Shown here: positions 1-10,103 of the stretch, piece by piece
Numbering within the stretch: position 1 is the first letter of the stretch
Layout: each line of letters begins with the position of its first letter
From: Antedon mediterranea
Lineage: Eukaryota > Echinodermata > Crinoidea > Comatulida > Antedonidae
Assembly (NCBI RefSeq): GCF_964355755.1
Contig: NC_092670.1
Span: forward strand, 27,327,795-27,391,794
DNA length: 64,000 bases
Direction: 5' to 3'
Notes under the pieces: model-generated
Database searches by the model: none
What the model was told of the DNA's origin: nothing
Seen by the model: only the letters and a program-made list of their open reading frames with translations
Made by a program: the position numbers and the translations under genes

Positions 1-1470
1 GCAAATATATTGTGCTAACATCATCTTATAGAGCCATAGTAACGAATTATGTCAAAAAATAAAAGGGTTGAAAGTTGCTCATTTTTCGAAAATTTTCCTG
101 CGGGGGACCATAGGATTTTTTTCAAAAAATGGACAAAATTTCCAATTTCTAAAATTCGAAAATTATGCTATAATATTGCCATTTATCCAAATATATTGTG
201 ATAACATCATCTTATAGAGACATAGCAACTAGTTATGTTTAAAAAAAAAGGGGCGAAAAATGGCACCATTTTCCACATTTTAAAATTAAATAAATATGCT
301 ATAATATTGCCATTTATACAGATATATTTTGCTAACATCATCTTATAGAGCCATAGTAACGAATTATATCAAAAATTAAAAGGGTTGAAATTTGACAATT
401 TTTCGAAAATTTTCCTACGGGGGACCATAAGAATTTTTTCGAAAATGAACTAAATTTCCAATTTCTAAAATTCGAAAATTATGCTATAATATTGCAATTT
501 ATGCAAATATATTGTACTAACATCATCTTATAGAGCCATAGTTAAAAAAATAAAAGGGTCGAAATTTCGCTATTTTTCGAAAATTTTCCTGCGGGGATCA
601 TAGGAAGTTTTTGGAAAAACAAACAAAAAATAAACAAAATTTCCACCTTTTAAAATTAAATAATTAGGCTATAATTTGAAATTTCACCGTTATTGCGAAA
701 ATTTACCTCCGGGGACCATAGGAATTTTTTCGAAAAATTGCCAAAATTTCCACTTTTTAAAATTCAAAAATTATGCTATAATATTGCCATTTATGCACAT
801 ATATTGTGCTAACATCATCTTATAGAGCCATAGTAACTAGTTATGTCAAAAATTAAAAGGGTCTAAATTTGGCCATTTTTCGAAAATTTCCTTGCGGGGG
901 ACCACTAGATTTTTTTTTCGAAAAATGGCGAAAATTTACACTTTTTTAAATTCGAAAATTATGCTATAATATTGCCATTTATGCAAATATATTGTGCTAA
1001 AATCATCTTATACAGCCAGAGTAACTAGTTATGTCAAAAAATAAAAGGGGCGAAATTTGGATATTTTTCGAAAATTTTCCTGCGGGGGACCATAGGAATT
1101 TTTTCGAAAAATTACAAAAATGTCCACCTTTTAAAACTCAATATAATTAGACTATAATATTGCCATTTATGCACATATTATATTGTGTTAACATCATCTT
1201 ATAGAGCCATAGTAACGAGTTATGTCAAAAAATAAAAGGATCGAAATTTGGCCATTTTTTGAAAATTTTCTTGCAGGGGACCATAGAATTTTTTTCGAAA
1301 AATTGACAAAATTTCCAATTTCTAAAATTCGAAAATTATGCTATAATATTGTAATTTATACAAATATATTGTGTTAACATCATCTTATAGAGACATAGCA
1401 GCTAGTTATGTCAAAAAAATAAAAGGGTCGAAAAATGACCAAAATTCCCACTTTTTAAAATTCAAAAATT
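1..1470 (+). repeat. S1 satellite, left arm (about 185-bp monomers)
   Basis: Eight or so head-to-tail monomers of an AT-rich satellite. Landmarks in each unit are a segment reading ATCATCTTATAGAGCCATAG, a GTTATGTCAAAAA run, a TTTTCGAAAATTTTCC stretch, and the only G-rich piece, GCGGGGGACCATAGG. Most landmark-to-landmark spacings are 183-190 bp. One is about 130 bp (a unit lacking the GGGGGACC part, near 205-335) and one is about 293 bp (a unit with a partial duplication, near 521-814). Monomers differ by many point changes, so the array is fairly old. The array begins outside the window. Nothing coding was seen. The unit length is close to nucleosome spacing, as in many centromeric or pericentromeric satellites, but no function can be claimed. 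Confidence 0.93.
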
Positions 1471-2823
1471 AGAGATAGATCAGCGAGAGAGAGATAGATC
1501 AGCGAGAGAGAGATAGATCAGCGAGAGAGAGAGATAGATCAGCGAGAGAGATAGATCAACGAGAGAGAGATAGATCAGCGAGAGAGAGATAGATCAGCGG
1601 GGGAGAGAGAGATAGATCAGCGAGAGAGAGAGATAGATCAGCGAGAGAGAGAGAGATAGATCAGCGAGAGAGAGATAGATCAGCGAGAGAGAGTTAGATA
1701 GATCAGTGAGAGAGAGCTAGACCAGCGAGAGAGAGACAGATCAGCGAGAGAGAGATAGATAGATCAGCGAGAGAGAGATAGATCAGCGAGAGAGATAGAT
1801 CAGCGAGAGAGATAGATCAGCGAGAGAGAGATAGATCAGCGAGAAAGAGATAGATCAGCGAGAGAGAGAGAGATAGATCAGCGAGAGAGAAATAGATAGA
1901 TCAGCGAGAGAGAGAGATAGATCAGCAAGGGAGAGATAGATCAGCGAGAGAGATAGATCAGCGAGAGAGAGGTAGATAGATCAGCGAGAGAGAGATAGTT
2001 CAGGGAGAGAGAGAGATAGATAGATCAGCGAGAGAGAGAGATAGATCAACGAGAGAGAGAGAGATAGATCAGCGAGAGAGAGAGAGAGAGAGAGAGATAG
2101 ATCAGCGAGAGAGAGATAGATCAGCGAGAGAGAGAGATAGAGAGAGAGATAGATCAGCGAGAGAGAGAGAGAGATAGATCAGCGAGAGAGAGATAGATAG
2201 ATCAGCGAGAGAGAGATAGATCAGCGAGAGAGAGATAGATCAGCGAGAAAGAGGTAGATAGATCAGCGAGAGAAAGATAGATCAGCGAGAGAGAGATAGA
2301 TCAGCGAAAGAGAGATAGATCAGCGAGAGAGATAGATCAGCGAGAGAGATAGATAGATCAGCGAGAGAGAGATAGATCAGCGAGAGAGAGATAGATAGAT
2401 TAGCGAGAGAGAGATAGATCAGCGAGAGAGAGATAGATAGATCAGCGAGAGAGAGATAGATCAGCGAGAGAGAGATAGATAGATCAGCGAGAGAGAGATA
2501 GATAGATCAGCGAGAGAGAGATAGATAGATCAGCGAGAGAGAGACAGATAGATCAGCGAGAGAGAGATGGATCAGCGAGAGAGAGAGATAGATCAGCGAA
2601 AGAGAGATAGATAGATCAGCGAGAGTGAGATAGATCAGCGAGAGAGAGATAGATAGATCAGCGAGAGATAGATAGATCAGCGAGAGACAGATAGATCAGC
2701 GAGAGACAGATAGATCAACGAGAGACAGATAGATCAGCGAGAGAGAGATAGATCAGCAAGAGAGAGATAGATCAGCGAGAGAGAGATAGATCAGCGAGAG
2801 AGAGATAGATCTGCGAGAGAGAG
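1471..2823. repeat. GATAGATCAGCGAGAGA minisatellite
   Basis: About 1.35 kb of tandem units built from AGATAGATCAGC followed by a variable (GA)n tail. Most units are 17-25 bp. Length varies mainly through the number of GA or GATA steps. The plus strand is mostly purine, broken only by TC and C once per unit. Interior units show point variants (ATCAAC, ATCTGC, TAGTTC). It sits exactly between two oppositely oriented arms of the S1 satellite. No coding potential was seen. Confidence 0.95.
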
Positions 2824-5530
2824 TAAATTTTCGCCATTTTTCGAAAAAAAATTCTTATGGCCTCTTGCAGGAACATTTTTCGAAAAATGGCTAAATTTCG
2901 AACCTTTTATTTTTTGACATAACTAGTTACTATGGCTCTATAAGATGATGTTAACACAATATATTTGCATAAATGGCAATATTATAATTTATCATAATTA
3001 TAGAATCTTAAAAATTGGACATTTTGGCCCTTTTTCAAAAAAATTCCTATAGTCCCCCAGAAGGAAATTTTCGAAAATTAGCAAAATTTTGACTCTTTTC
3101 TTTTTTAACATAACTATTTACGATGGCTCTATAAGATGATGTTAACACAATATATGTCCATAAATGGCAAAATTATAGCATAATTATTTAATTTTAAAAA
3201 GTGTAAAATTTTTGCCATTTTCGACCCTTTTATATTTTGACATAAGTAGTTGCTATGGCTCTATAAGATGATGTCAGCACAATATATGTGCATAAATGGC
3301 AATATTATAGCATAATTTTTGAATTTTAAAAAGTGGAAATTTTAGTCATTTTTCGAAAAAATTCCTATGGACCCCCCAGGGAAATTTTTCGCAAAAATGG
3401 CCAAATTTTAACCCTTTTATTTTTTGACATAACTAGTAAATATGGCTCTATAAGATGATGTTAGCACAATATATTTGCAAAAATGACAATATTATCGCAT
3501 AATTATTGAATTTTAAAAAGTGGGAATTTTGGCCATTTTTCGACCCTTTTATTTTTTTGACATAACTAGCTGCTATGTCTCTATAAGATGATGTAAACAC
3601 AATATATTTGCATAAATTCCAATATTATAGCATAATTATTGAATTTTAAAAAGTGGAAATTTTGGCCATTTTTCGAAAAAATTCCTATGGTCCCCAGCAG
3701 GGCAATTTTCAAAAAATGTCCAAATTTTGATCCTTTTATTTTTTGACATAACTAGTTACTATAGCTCTATAAGATGATGTTAGCACAATATAGTTATTTG
3801 CATAAATGGCAATATTATAGCATAATTTATGAATTTTAAACAATGGAAATTTTGACCATTTTTCGAAAAACAATCTTATGGTTCCCTGCAGGGAAATTTT
3901 CGCAAAAATGGCCAAATTTCGACCCTTTTATTTCTTGACATAACTAGTTACTATGGCTCTATAAGATGATGTTAAAACAATATATGCGCATAAATGGCAA
4001 TATTATAGCCTAACTATAGAATTTTGAAAATTGGAAATTTTTGCCATTTTTCGAAAAAATTCCTATGGTCCCCCGCAGGGAAATTTTCGCAAAAATGGCC
4101 AAACTTCAAACCTTTTATTAGTCGCGTGGACGCGACTCTACAGTTCCCTATGTCGGTCGGTCTGTCGGTCTGTCTGTCGGTCCGGTATCACTTTGCGTTT
4201 TATCGCTTTTCTGTACTTTTGAACTGTTTTGATGTACAGAAAAGTTTTAAAGTACATTACTTTTTGAAAGTTCAATTATTTCTGAGAGCACGCAACTTAT
4301 TGTTGTTGGCCTTGTTTTTTGACATAACGAGTTACTATGGCTGTATAAGATGATGTTAACACAATATATGTGCATAAATGGCAATATTATAGCCTAATTA
4401 TAGAAATTAAAAAGGTGGACATTTTGGTCGTTTTCGAAAAAAATCGTATGGTCCCCCGCCGGGAAATTGTCGCAAAAATGTCGAAATTTCAAACCTTTTA
4501 TTTTTTGACATAACTATTTACCTTGGCTCTATAAGTTGATGTTTACACAACATATGTGCATAAATGGCAATATTATAGTCTAATTATTGAATTTTAAAAG
4601 GTGGAAATTTTGGTCATTTTGCGAAAAAATTCCTGTGGTCCCCGCAGGAAAATTTAGGAAAAAAAGCCAAATTTCGACCCTTTTATTTTTTGACATAACT
4701 AGTTACTCTGGCTGTATAAGGTGATGTTAGCACAATATATTTGCATAAATGGCAATATTATTGCATAATTTTCGAATTTTAAAAAGTGTAAATTTTCGCC
4801 ATTTTTCGAAAAAAAAATCTTATGGTCCCCCTCTGGGAAATTTTATAAAAATGGCCAAATTTAGACCTTTTTATTTTTCGACATAACTAGTTATTATGGC
4901 TCTATAAGATGATGTTAGCACAATGTGCATAAATGGCAATATTATAGCATAATTTCTGAATTTTAAAAAGTGGAAATTTTGGCCATTTTTCGGAAAAAAT
5001 TTTCGATAAATTGTTAAATTTCGATCCTTTTATTTTTTGACATAACTAGTTACGATGGCTCTATAAGAAGATGATGCTAACACAATATATTTGCATAAAT
5101 GCCAATAAAATAATAGCATAATTATTGAATTTTAAAAAGTGGAAATTTTGGCCAGTTTTCCGCAGGGAAATTTTCGCAAAAATTGCCAAATTTCAAACCT
5201 TTTATTTTTTGACATAACTATTTACTATTGCTTTTTAAGATAACTAGTTACTATGGCTCTATAAGATGATGTTAGCACAATATATGTGCATAGATAGCAA
5301 TATTATAGCATAATTTTTGAATTTAAAAAAGTGGGAATTTTAGTCATTTTTCGAAAAAAATTCCTATGGTCCCCACCCCTCCCCAATATAAAAAGGGCAA
5401 TATTATAGCATAATTATTGAATTTTCGAATTTTAAAAAGTGTAAATTTTCGCCATTTTTCGAAAAAAAAATCTTATGGTTCCCCTCCGGGAAATTTACGA
5501 AAAATGGCCAAATTTAGACGCTTTTATTTT
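2824..5530 (-). repeat. S1 satellite, right arm in inverted orientation
   Basis: The same satellite as at the window start, read here as its reverse complement: CTATGGCTCTATAAGATGAT, TTTTTTGACATAAC and CCTATGGTCCCC recur at roughly 185-bp spacing. About 14 monomers are present, with several shortened units (for example near 4920 and 5040-5400). A foreign segment interrupts the arm at 4120-4314. The array ends abruptly at 5530, where the unit TTTTATTTT passes into the S2 monomer mid-unit. Confidence 0.92.
4120..4314. mobile_element. 195-bp foreign segment with two inverted repeats
   Basis: This segment splits an S1 unit. The expected join is CCTTTTATT to TTTTTTGACATAAC, and the flanks resume exactly that sequence. 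It opens with the hairpin GTCGCGT-GG-ACGCGAC (4121-4136), continues into a TCGG/TCTG tetranucleotide run (about 4152-4183), then has an 11-bp inverted repeat, CTTTTCTGTAC (4206-4216) with GTACAGAAAAG (4234-4244), and ends GGCCTTG. No clear target duplication was seen. Two overlapping short open frames cross it and the flanking satellite but resemble no protein. It is probably a small non-autonomous element; the family is not recognised. Confidence 0.5.
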
Positions 5531-6059
5531 AATAGTCTATTTATATGAAATGAATGATCAATCAATGAAAAATAATGCCATGCAACTTTGCTTCTGATTT
5601 TAAAAAAGGTCCACTTGTTTAGGCCTGACATTTACAACACTCAAAATATCTCACTTTCAAAAACAATATTTATTTTCCATTAAAAAAAAAAAAGAAAAAA
5701 ATATTCGTAGAGGTTCGAACCCACTACTGCGAGAACTCAAACCTGAGCACTACCGGTTACACCACAAACCAGTAGATGACAGAAGAGCTGATAACAGTCT
5801 ATTTATATGAAATGAATGATCAATCAATGAAAAATAATGCCATGCAACTTTTTTTCTGATTGAAAAAAATGTCCACTTGTTTAGGCCTGACATTTACAAC
5901 CCTCAAAATATCTCACTTTCAAAAACAATATTTATTTTCAAATAAAAAAAAAATATCCTTACAGGTTTGAACCCACTACTGGGAGCACTCAAAACTGAGC
6001 ATTACCCGTTATGCCATAATGTAGTACACGACAGAACAGTTTATAATAGTCTATTTATA
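5531..6059 (-). repeat. S2 satellite, about 2 monomers before block T copy 1
   Basis: The first S2 stretch. It starts mid-unit at AATAGTCTATTTATATG directly after the S1 array. The second monomer ends in a diverged form (ATGCCATAATGTAGTACACG in place of ACGCCACAAACCAGTAGATG) and leads into block T. The strand is given for the tRNA-like boxes that the unit carries. The general anatomy of S2 is described under the representative unit at 8801-8878. Confidence 0.9.
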
Positions 6060-6121
6060 AGTGTATTACGTAATTCATCATTACGTCATAAATATCATAT
6101 TAACCTTTTTAAAACCAAAAT

Positions 6122-6194
6122 GGCCAGTTAGCTCAGACGACTGAGCGTCGTGTTGACAACACGTATGTCGTGGGTTCGATTCCCACGCTGGTCG
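6122..6194 (+). tRNA. tRNA-like sequence, apparent anticodon GAC (Val)
   Basis: 73 nt that fold as a standard cloverleaf. The acceptor GGCCAGT pairs with GCTGGTC (two G-U pairs) with discriminator G. The D stem is GCTC/GAGC. The anticodon arm pairs CGTG with CACG, with a T-T mismatch at 27-43, around the loop TTGACAA. The variable loop is five nt. The T arm is GTGGG-TTCGATT-CCCAC. The A box (TAGCTCAGACG) and B box (GGTTCGATTCC) match Pol III promoters. No CCA is encoded. GAC would read valine codons, but eukaryotes normally read these with AAC, so the anticodon is unusual. The first T5 run lies about 170 nt downstream (6365-6369) instead of directly after the gene. That suggests a tRNA-derived Pol III unit or SINE head and not a housekeeping tRNA gene. 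Confidence 0.7.
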
Positions 6195-6500
6195 GTGGAA
6201 TAGAGTTAAAGGTATGCGACCAACTGTGTTTGGGGTTCACAGAATTTACGTCCCCCTTTCCACCACACATCTTGAGAAGGCACTAGCAATGCATCTGGTG
6301 ATGATGTGGTGGAAACGACCACAAGGCCGTGGCAGGGCCTTAGTGCTGAGGCAGGGAGAGCACATTTTTAAAATTTTTTTGGGGCTTTCGCTACATGTAT
6401 TTGATCTCGTAAATTTTATGTTTAGCGCCCTCAATTTAATGTAAAAAGAAATTAATTTATCTTCGTTACGTGTTTAGAAGAGAATGTATGTCTCACCGTA

Positions 6501-6616
6501 GTTTGGTATGCCGTTTGTTATTATGCAAATGAGTTTTTGCAGGTGTAGTGGGAAAGATGGTATTGTTAGTAATTCGCGGTCAACACGCCACACTGTTGAA
6601 TTTTGATTTTGTTAAT
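6501..6616 (+). promoter_or_regulatory. Octamer-containing module a of block T copy 1
   Basis: A segment of about 116 bp that recurs at 7248-7366 in the same block and orientation. It contains the perfect octamer ATGCAAAT at 6523-6530, preceded by GTTTGGTATGCCGT and followed by TTCGCGGTCAACACGCCACA. The octamer is the Oct/POU binding site used in snRNA and histone promoters. Its presence is seen directly; any regulatory role is inference. Equivalent modules in the other block copies start at 17697, 38812 and 57900. Confidence 0.4.
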
Positions 6617-7247
6617 CAATGTTGCTACATTGGTAGTGAAATGTCCGATTCATGCAAGATATTGTATTGTAATATGTTATGAATAAACATTTATGGATGG
6701 TAATTGGTGTGTATGGCCGCACCGTCCCAGAATAAACATGTTTTAACAGATAATTTGTCTCCGATGATTTTGTATGGGGTTAATGGAGAGTGAAATAGAT
6801 CAAATATAGAACATTTGCAAAGATGCCGATTTCCAGACTAATTTCGAAACTTAGACTAATTCCGCCGCCGGGCTGGGCCTTAGGCATATACGAAGTCGAG
6901 TTTTTAAAGTAGAAAACTCTACCTAAACTTTTGAATTCGCATCTGGATAGTTGAATTTTTAACAAATATCATAAATATCATAGGTGATTATGTATGGTAA
7001 TAAGTATAAGTATAAGTGCAATTCTGGGCTCTATTTTCATTATTAGCTCTGCCCCAAACACGGTGGGCTAGTAGGCCTACTGGAGACCTAATATTTAATT
7101 TCATATTTCAATGAATAGGTGCACTTTCCGGGGACAAGCTCTATTGTCCTTGTTAGTCTTATATATTTTGTTTCATATAATTTCAAATCATGTAAAGTAC
7201 CATTTTCAGGCGGGAGTCTGTGCAACTCTATTTTTTTATTTTAAACA

Positions 7248-7366
7248 GTTTGGTATGCCGTCGTGGTTGTTATGCAAATGAGCTTGTGCACGTGTATTAT
7301 GGGGAAGATAATATGTTAATCATTCGCGGTCAACACGCCACACTGTTAAATTTTGATGCTGTTAAT
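7248..7366 (+). promoter_or_regulatory. Octamer-containing module b of block T copy 1
   Basis: Second copy of the duplicated module, with ATGCAAAT at 7272-7279 and the almost unchanged tail CGCGGTCAACACGCCACACT. The spacer between the octamer and that tail has diverged, whereas the octamer and tail have not. Equivalents in copies 2-4 start at 18447, 39561 and 58649. Shorter similar segments flank it (about 7185-7232 and 7383-7432, both with a TTCAAAT-ATGTAAA core and a C-GGCGGGA-like core), so the duplication may be larger and older than the module. Confidence 0.4.
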
Positions 7367-7452
7367 ATTTACATTAGAATATTGTTCAAATAATGTAAAT
7401 AAAATATTTTCCGGCCGGGAACCCAGCAGCTCTCGAAAAGAACTTCAGGTGG

Positions 7453-7536
7453 AAAAGAAGCTCACCCATGAGTACTGAATATGAAGGAGCACATTGGCTT
7501 CTTTTGGAGGCTTTATGGCAGTCTTTTTATATGTAT
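7453..7536 (+). other. Hairpin-forming stretch ending in a T5 run
   Basis: AAAAGAAGC (7453-7461) pairs perfectly with GCTTCTTTT (7497-7505) around a 35-nt loop, and about 30 nt further on TTTTT follows (GCAGTCTTTTT). It is retained in all four block T copies. A short structured RNA with a Pol III stop is possible, but no A or B box precedes it and no known RNA family is recognised. Confidence 0.25.
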
Positions 7537-7540
7537 TTCA

Positions 7541-10103
7541 TTTCAAAAACAATATTTATTTTCAAATAAAAAAAAAGAAAAAAAAATATTCATAGAGGTT
7601 TGAACCCACTACTGAGAGAACTCAAACCTGAGCATTACCGGTTACGCCACAAGCCAGTAGATGAGTGAAGAGCTGATAATAGTCTATTTATATGAAATGA
7701 ATGATCCATCAATGTAAAATGATGTTATGCAACTTTGTTTCTGATTTAAAAAAAAGGTCCACATGGTTAGGCTTGACATTAAAAACCATAAAAATATCTC
7801 ACTTTCAAAAACAATATCTATTTTCAATTAAAAAAAAATCCCTAGAGGTTCGACCCACTACTTGCAACTGAACTGAAATGAATGATCCATCAATGTAAAA
7901 TGATGTTATGCAACTTTGTTTCTGATTTAAAAAAAAGGTCCACTTGGTTAGGCTTGACATTAAAAACCATAAAAATATCTCACTTTCAAAAACAATATTT
8001 ATTTTCAAATAAAAAAAAAATGAAAAAAAATATCCCTAGAAGTTCGAACCCACTATTGAAATCACTCAAACCTGAGCATTACCCGTTACGCCGCAAACCA
8101 GTATATGACTGAAGAGCTGATAATAGTCTATTTATATGAAATGGATGATCAATCAATGAAAAATAATGCCATGCAACTTTGTTTCTGATTTTAAAAAAGG
8201 TTCACTTGTTTAGGCCTGACAGTTGCAACCCTCAAAATATCTCACTTTCAAAAACAATATTTATTTTCAATTAAAAAAAAAAGAAAAAAAATACCCGTAT
8301 AGGTTCGAACCACTACTGAGAGCACTCAAAAACCTGAGCATTACCCGTTACGCCACAAACCAGTAGATGTCTGAGGAGCTGATAATAGTCTATATATATG
8401 AAATGAATGATCAATCAATGAAAAATAATGCCATGCAACTTTGTTTCTGATTTAAAAAAAGGTCCACTTGGTTAGGCTTGACATTAAAAACCATAAAAAT
8501 ATCTCACTTTCAAAAACAATATTTATTTTCAAATAAAAAAAAAATGAAAAAAAATATCCCTAGAAGTTCGAACCCACTATTGAAATCACTCAAACCTGAG
8601 CATTACCCGTTACGCCGCAAACCAGTATATGACTAAAGAGCTGATAATAGTCTATTTATATGAAATAGATGATCAATCAATGAAAAATAATGCCATGCAA
8701 CTTTGTTTCTGATTTTAAAAAAGGTTCACTTGTTTATGCCTACCAGTTGCAACCCTCAAAATATCTCACTTTCAAAAACAATATTTATTTTCAATTAAAG
8801 AAAAAAGAAAAAAAATACCCGTATAGGTTCGAACCCACTACTGAGAGCACTCAAACCTGAGCATTACCCGTTACGCCACAAACCAGTAGATGTCTGAGGA
8901 GCTGATAATAGTCTATATATATGAAATGAATGATCAATCAATGAAAAATAATGCCATGCAACTTTGTTTCTGATTTTAAAAAAGGTCCACTTGTTTAGGC
9001 CTGACATTTACAACCCTCAATATATCTCACTTTAAAAAACCATATTTATTTTCAATTTAAAAAAAAAAAGAAAAAAAATATCCCTAGAGGTTCGACCCAC
9101 TCCTCAGAGCACTCAAACCTGAGAATTACCCGTTACGCCACAAACCAGTAGATGACTGAAGAGCTGATAATAGTCTATTTATATAAAATGAATGATCAAT
9201 CAATGAAAAATAATGCCATGCAACTTTGTTTCTGATTTAAAAAAATTTCCACTTATTTAGGCCTGACATTTACAACCCTCAAAATATCTCACTTTTAAAA
9301 AACCATATTTATTTTCAATTTAAAAAAAAAGAAAAACAAATATCCCTAGAGGTTCGACCCACTACTCAGAGCACTCAAACCTGAGCATTACCCGTTACGC
9401 CACAAACCAGTAGATGAATGAAGAGCTGATAATAGTCTATTTATATGAAATGAATGATCAATCAATGAAAAATAATGCCATGCAACTTTGTTTCTGATTT
9501 TTAAAAAGATCCATTTGTTTAGGCCTGACATTTACAACCCTCAAAATATCTCACTTTCAAAAAAAAATATTTATTTTCAATTAAAAAAGAAAAAAGAAAC
9601 AAAATATCCGTAGAGTTTCGAACCCACTAGTGAGAGCACTCAAACTTGAGCATTACCCGTTACGCCATAAACCAGTAGATGACTGAAGAGCTGATAATAC
9701 TCTATTCATATGAAATAAATAATAAATCAATGAAAAATAATGCCATGCAACTTTGTTTCTGATTTAAAAAAAAGTCCACTTGTTTAGGCCTGATATTTAC
9801 AACCCTCAAAATATCTCACTTTCAAAAAAAATATTTATTTTCAATAAAAAAAAAAAGAAAAGAAATATCCCTGAGAAATGATCCATCAATGTAAAATGAT
9901 GTTATGCAACTTTGTTTCTGATTTAAAAAAAGGTCCACTTGGTTAGGCTTAACATTTAAAACCATAAAAATATCTCACTTTCAAAAAAAATATTCCTAGA
10001 GGTTTGAACCCACTACTGAGAGAACTCAAACCTGAGCATTACCGGTTACGCCACAAACCAGTAGATGAGTGAAGAGCTGATAATAGTCTATTTATATGAA
10101 ATG
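7541..10103 (-). repeat. S2 satellite, about 10 monomers with several truncated units
   Basis: Monomers here show the main sequence classes. One has AATGATCCATCAATGTAAAATGA with GGTTAGGCTTGACAT. Another has AATGATCAATCAATGAAAAAT with TTTAGGCCTGACA. Three junctions carry internal deletions (near 7860, 9876 and 9990), each joining parts of two units. Intact units measure 261-262 bp between GCTGATAATAG landmarks (8116, 8378, 8640, 8901, 9163). Confidence 0.93.
8801..8878 (-). promoter_or_regulatory. Representative S2 unit: minus-strand A box, B box and T-run
   Basis: On the minus strand TGGCGTAACGGG (8878 down to 8867) fits the Pol III A box TRGYNNARYNGG at every position. GGTTCGAACC (8835-8826) fits the B-box core GWTCRANNC. 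They are separated by 31 nt, as in a real tRNA gene. The plus-strand A-run at 8801-8815 becomes a T8-C-T6 run, which on the minus strand is a Pol III terminator shortly after the B box. A D stem (GCGT/ATGC) can form, but the acceptor and anticodon stems do not pair, so this is a tRNA-derived promoter and not a tRNA gene. The arrangement recurs in nearly all of about 172 S2 monomers. A transcript would be about 80 nt. Activity cannot be judged from sequence. Confidence 0.6.

Larger units (their letters stand above)
6060..7540 (+). repeat. Block T copy 1: 1.48-kb tRNA-containing repeat block
   Basis: A non-satellite segment flanked on both sides by partial S2 monomers. The left flank stops after CTATTTATA and the right flank resumes at TTTCAAAAACAAT, so the block replaces about 108 bp of a normal monomer. 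In order it holds a tRNA-shaped sequence (6122-6194), about 300 bp of unclear function, an octamer-containing module (6501-6616), about 630 bp with no recognisable feature, a second copy of that module (7248-7366), and a hairpin-forming stretch ending in TTTTT (7453-7536). Open frames of 60-76 codons exist on both strands but match nothing recognised. Three closely related copies lie downstream. This one differs most from them and is the only one with a 73-nt tRNA. Confidence 0.85.

Noticed and set aside
4024-4353. 109-codon and 63-codon open frames across the 4120-4314 insertion
   Set aside because: They run from satellite into the insertion and back, and include translation of the TCGG/TCTG run. 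They are accidental frames.
6214-6444. 76-codon plus-strand and 62-codon minus-strand frames in block T, present in all four copies
   Set aside because: Conservation follows from recent duplication of the block. Both strands are open over the same bases, and no protein family is recognisable.
6501-7366. Paired octamer modules as LTRs of a small retroelement
   Set aside because: They are about 117 bp, lack TG...CA ends, have no primer-binding site or polypurine tract next to them, and lie inside the repeated block and not at its edges.
8801-8878. S2 tRNA-like region as a complete tRNA gene
   Set aside because: A and B boxes and a D stem are present, but acceptor and anticodon stems do not pair and the T stem is incomplete, so only a tRNA-derived promoter is supported.
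5531-10103. CRISPR-like array of repeats and spacers
   Set aside because: The whole 262-bp unit repeats with no unique spacers, and all other content is eukaryotic (LINEs, Helitron, satellites).
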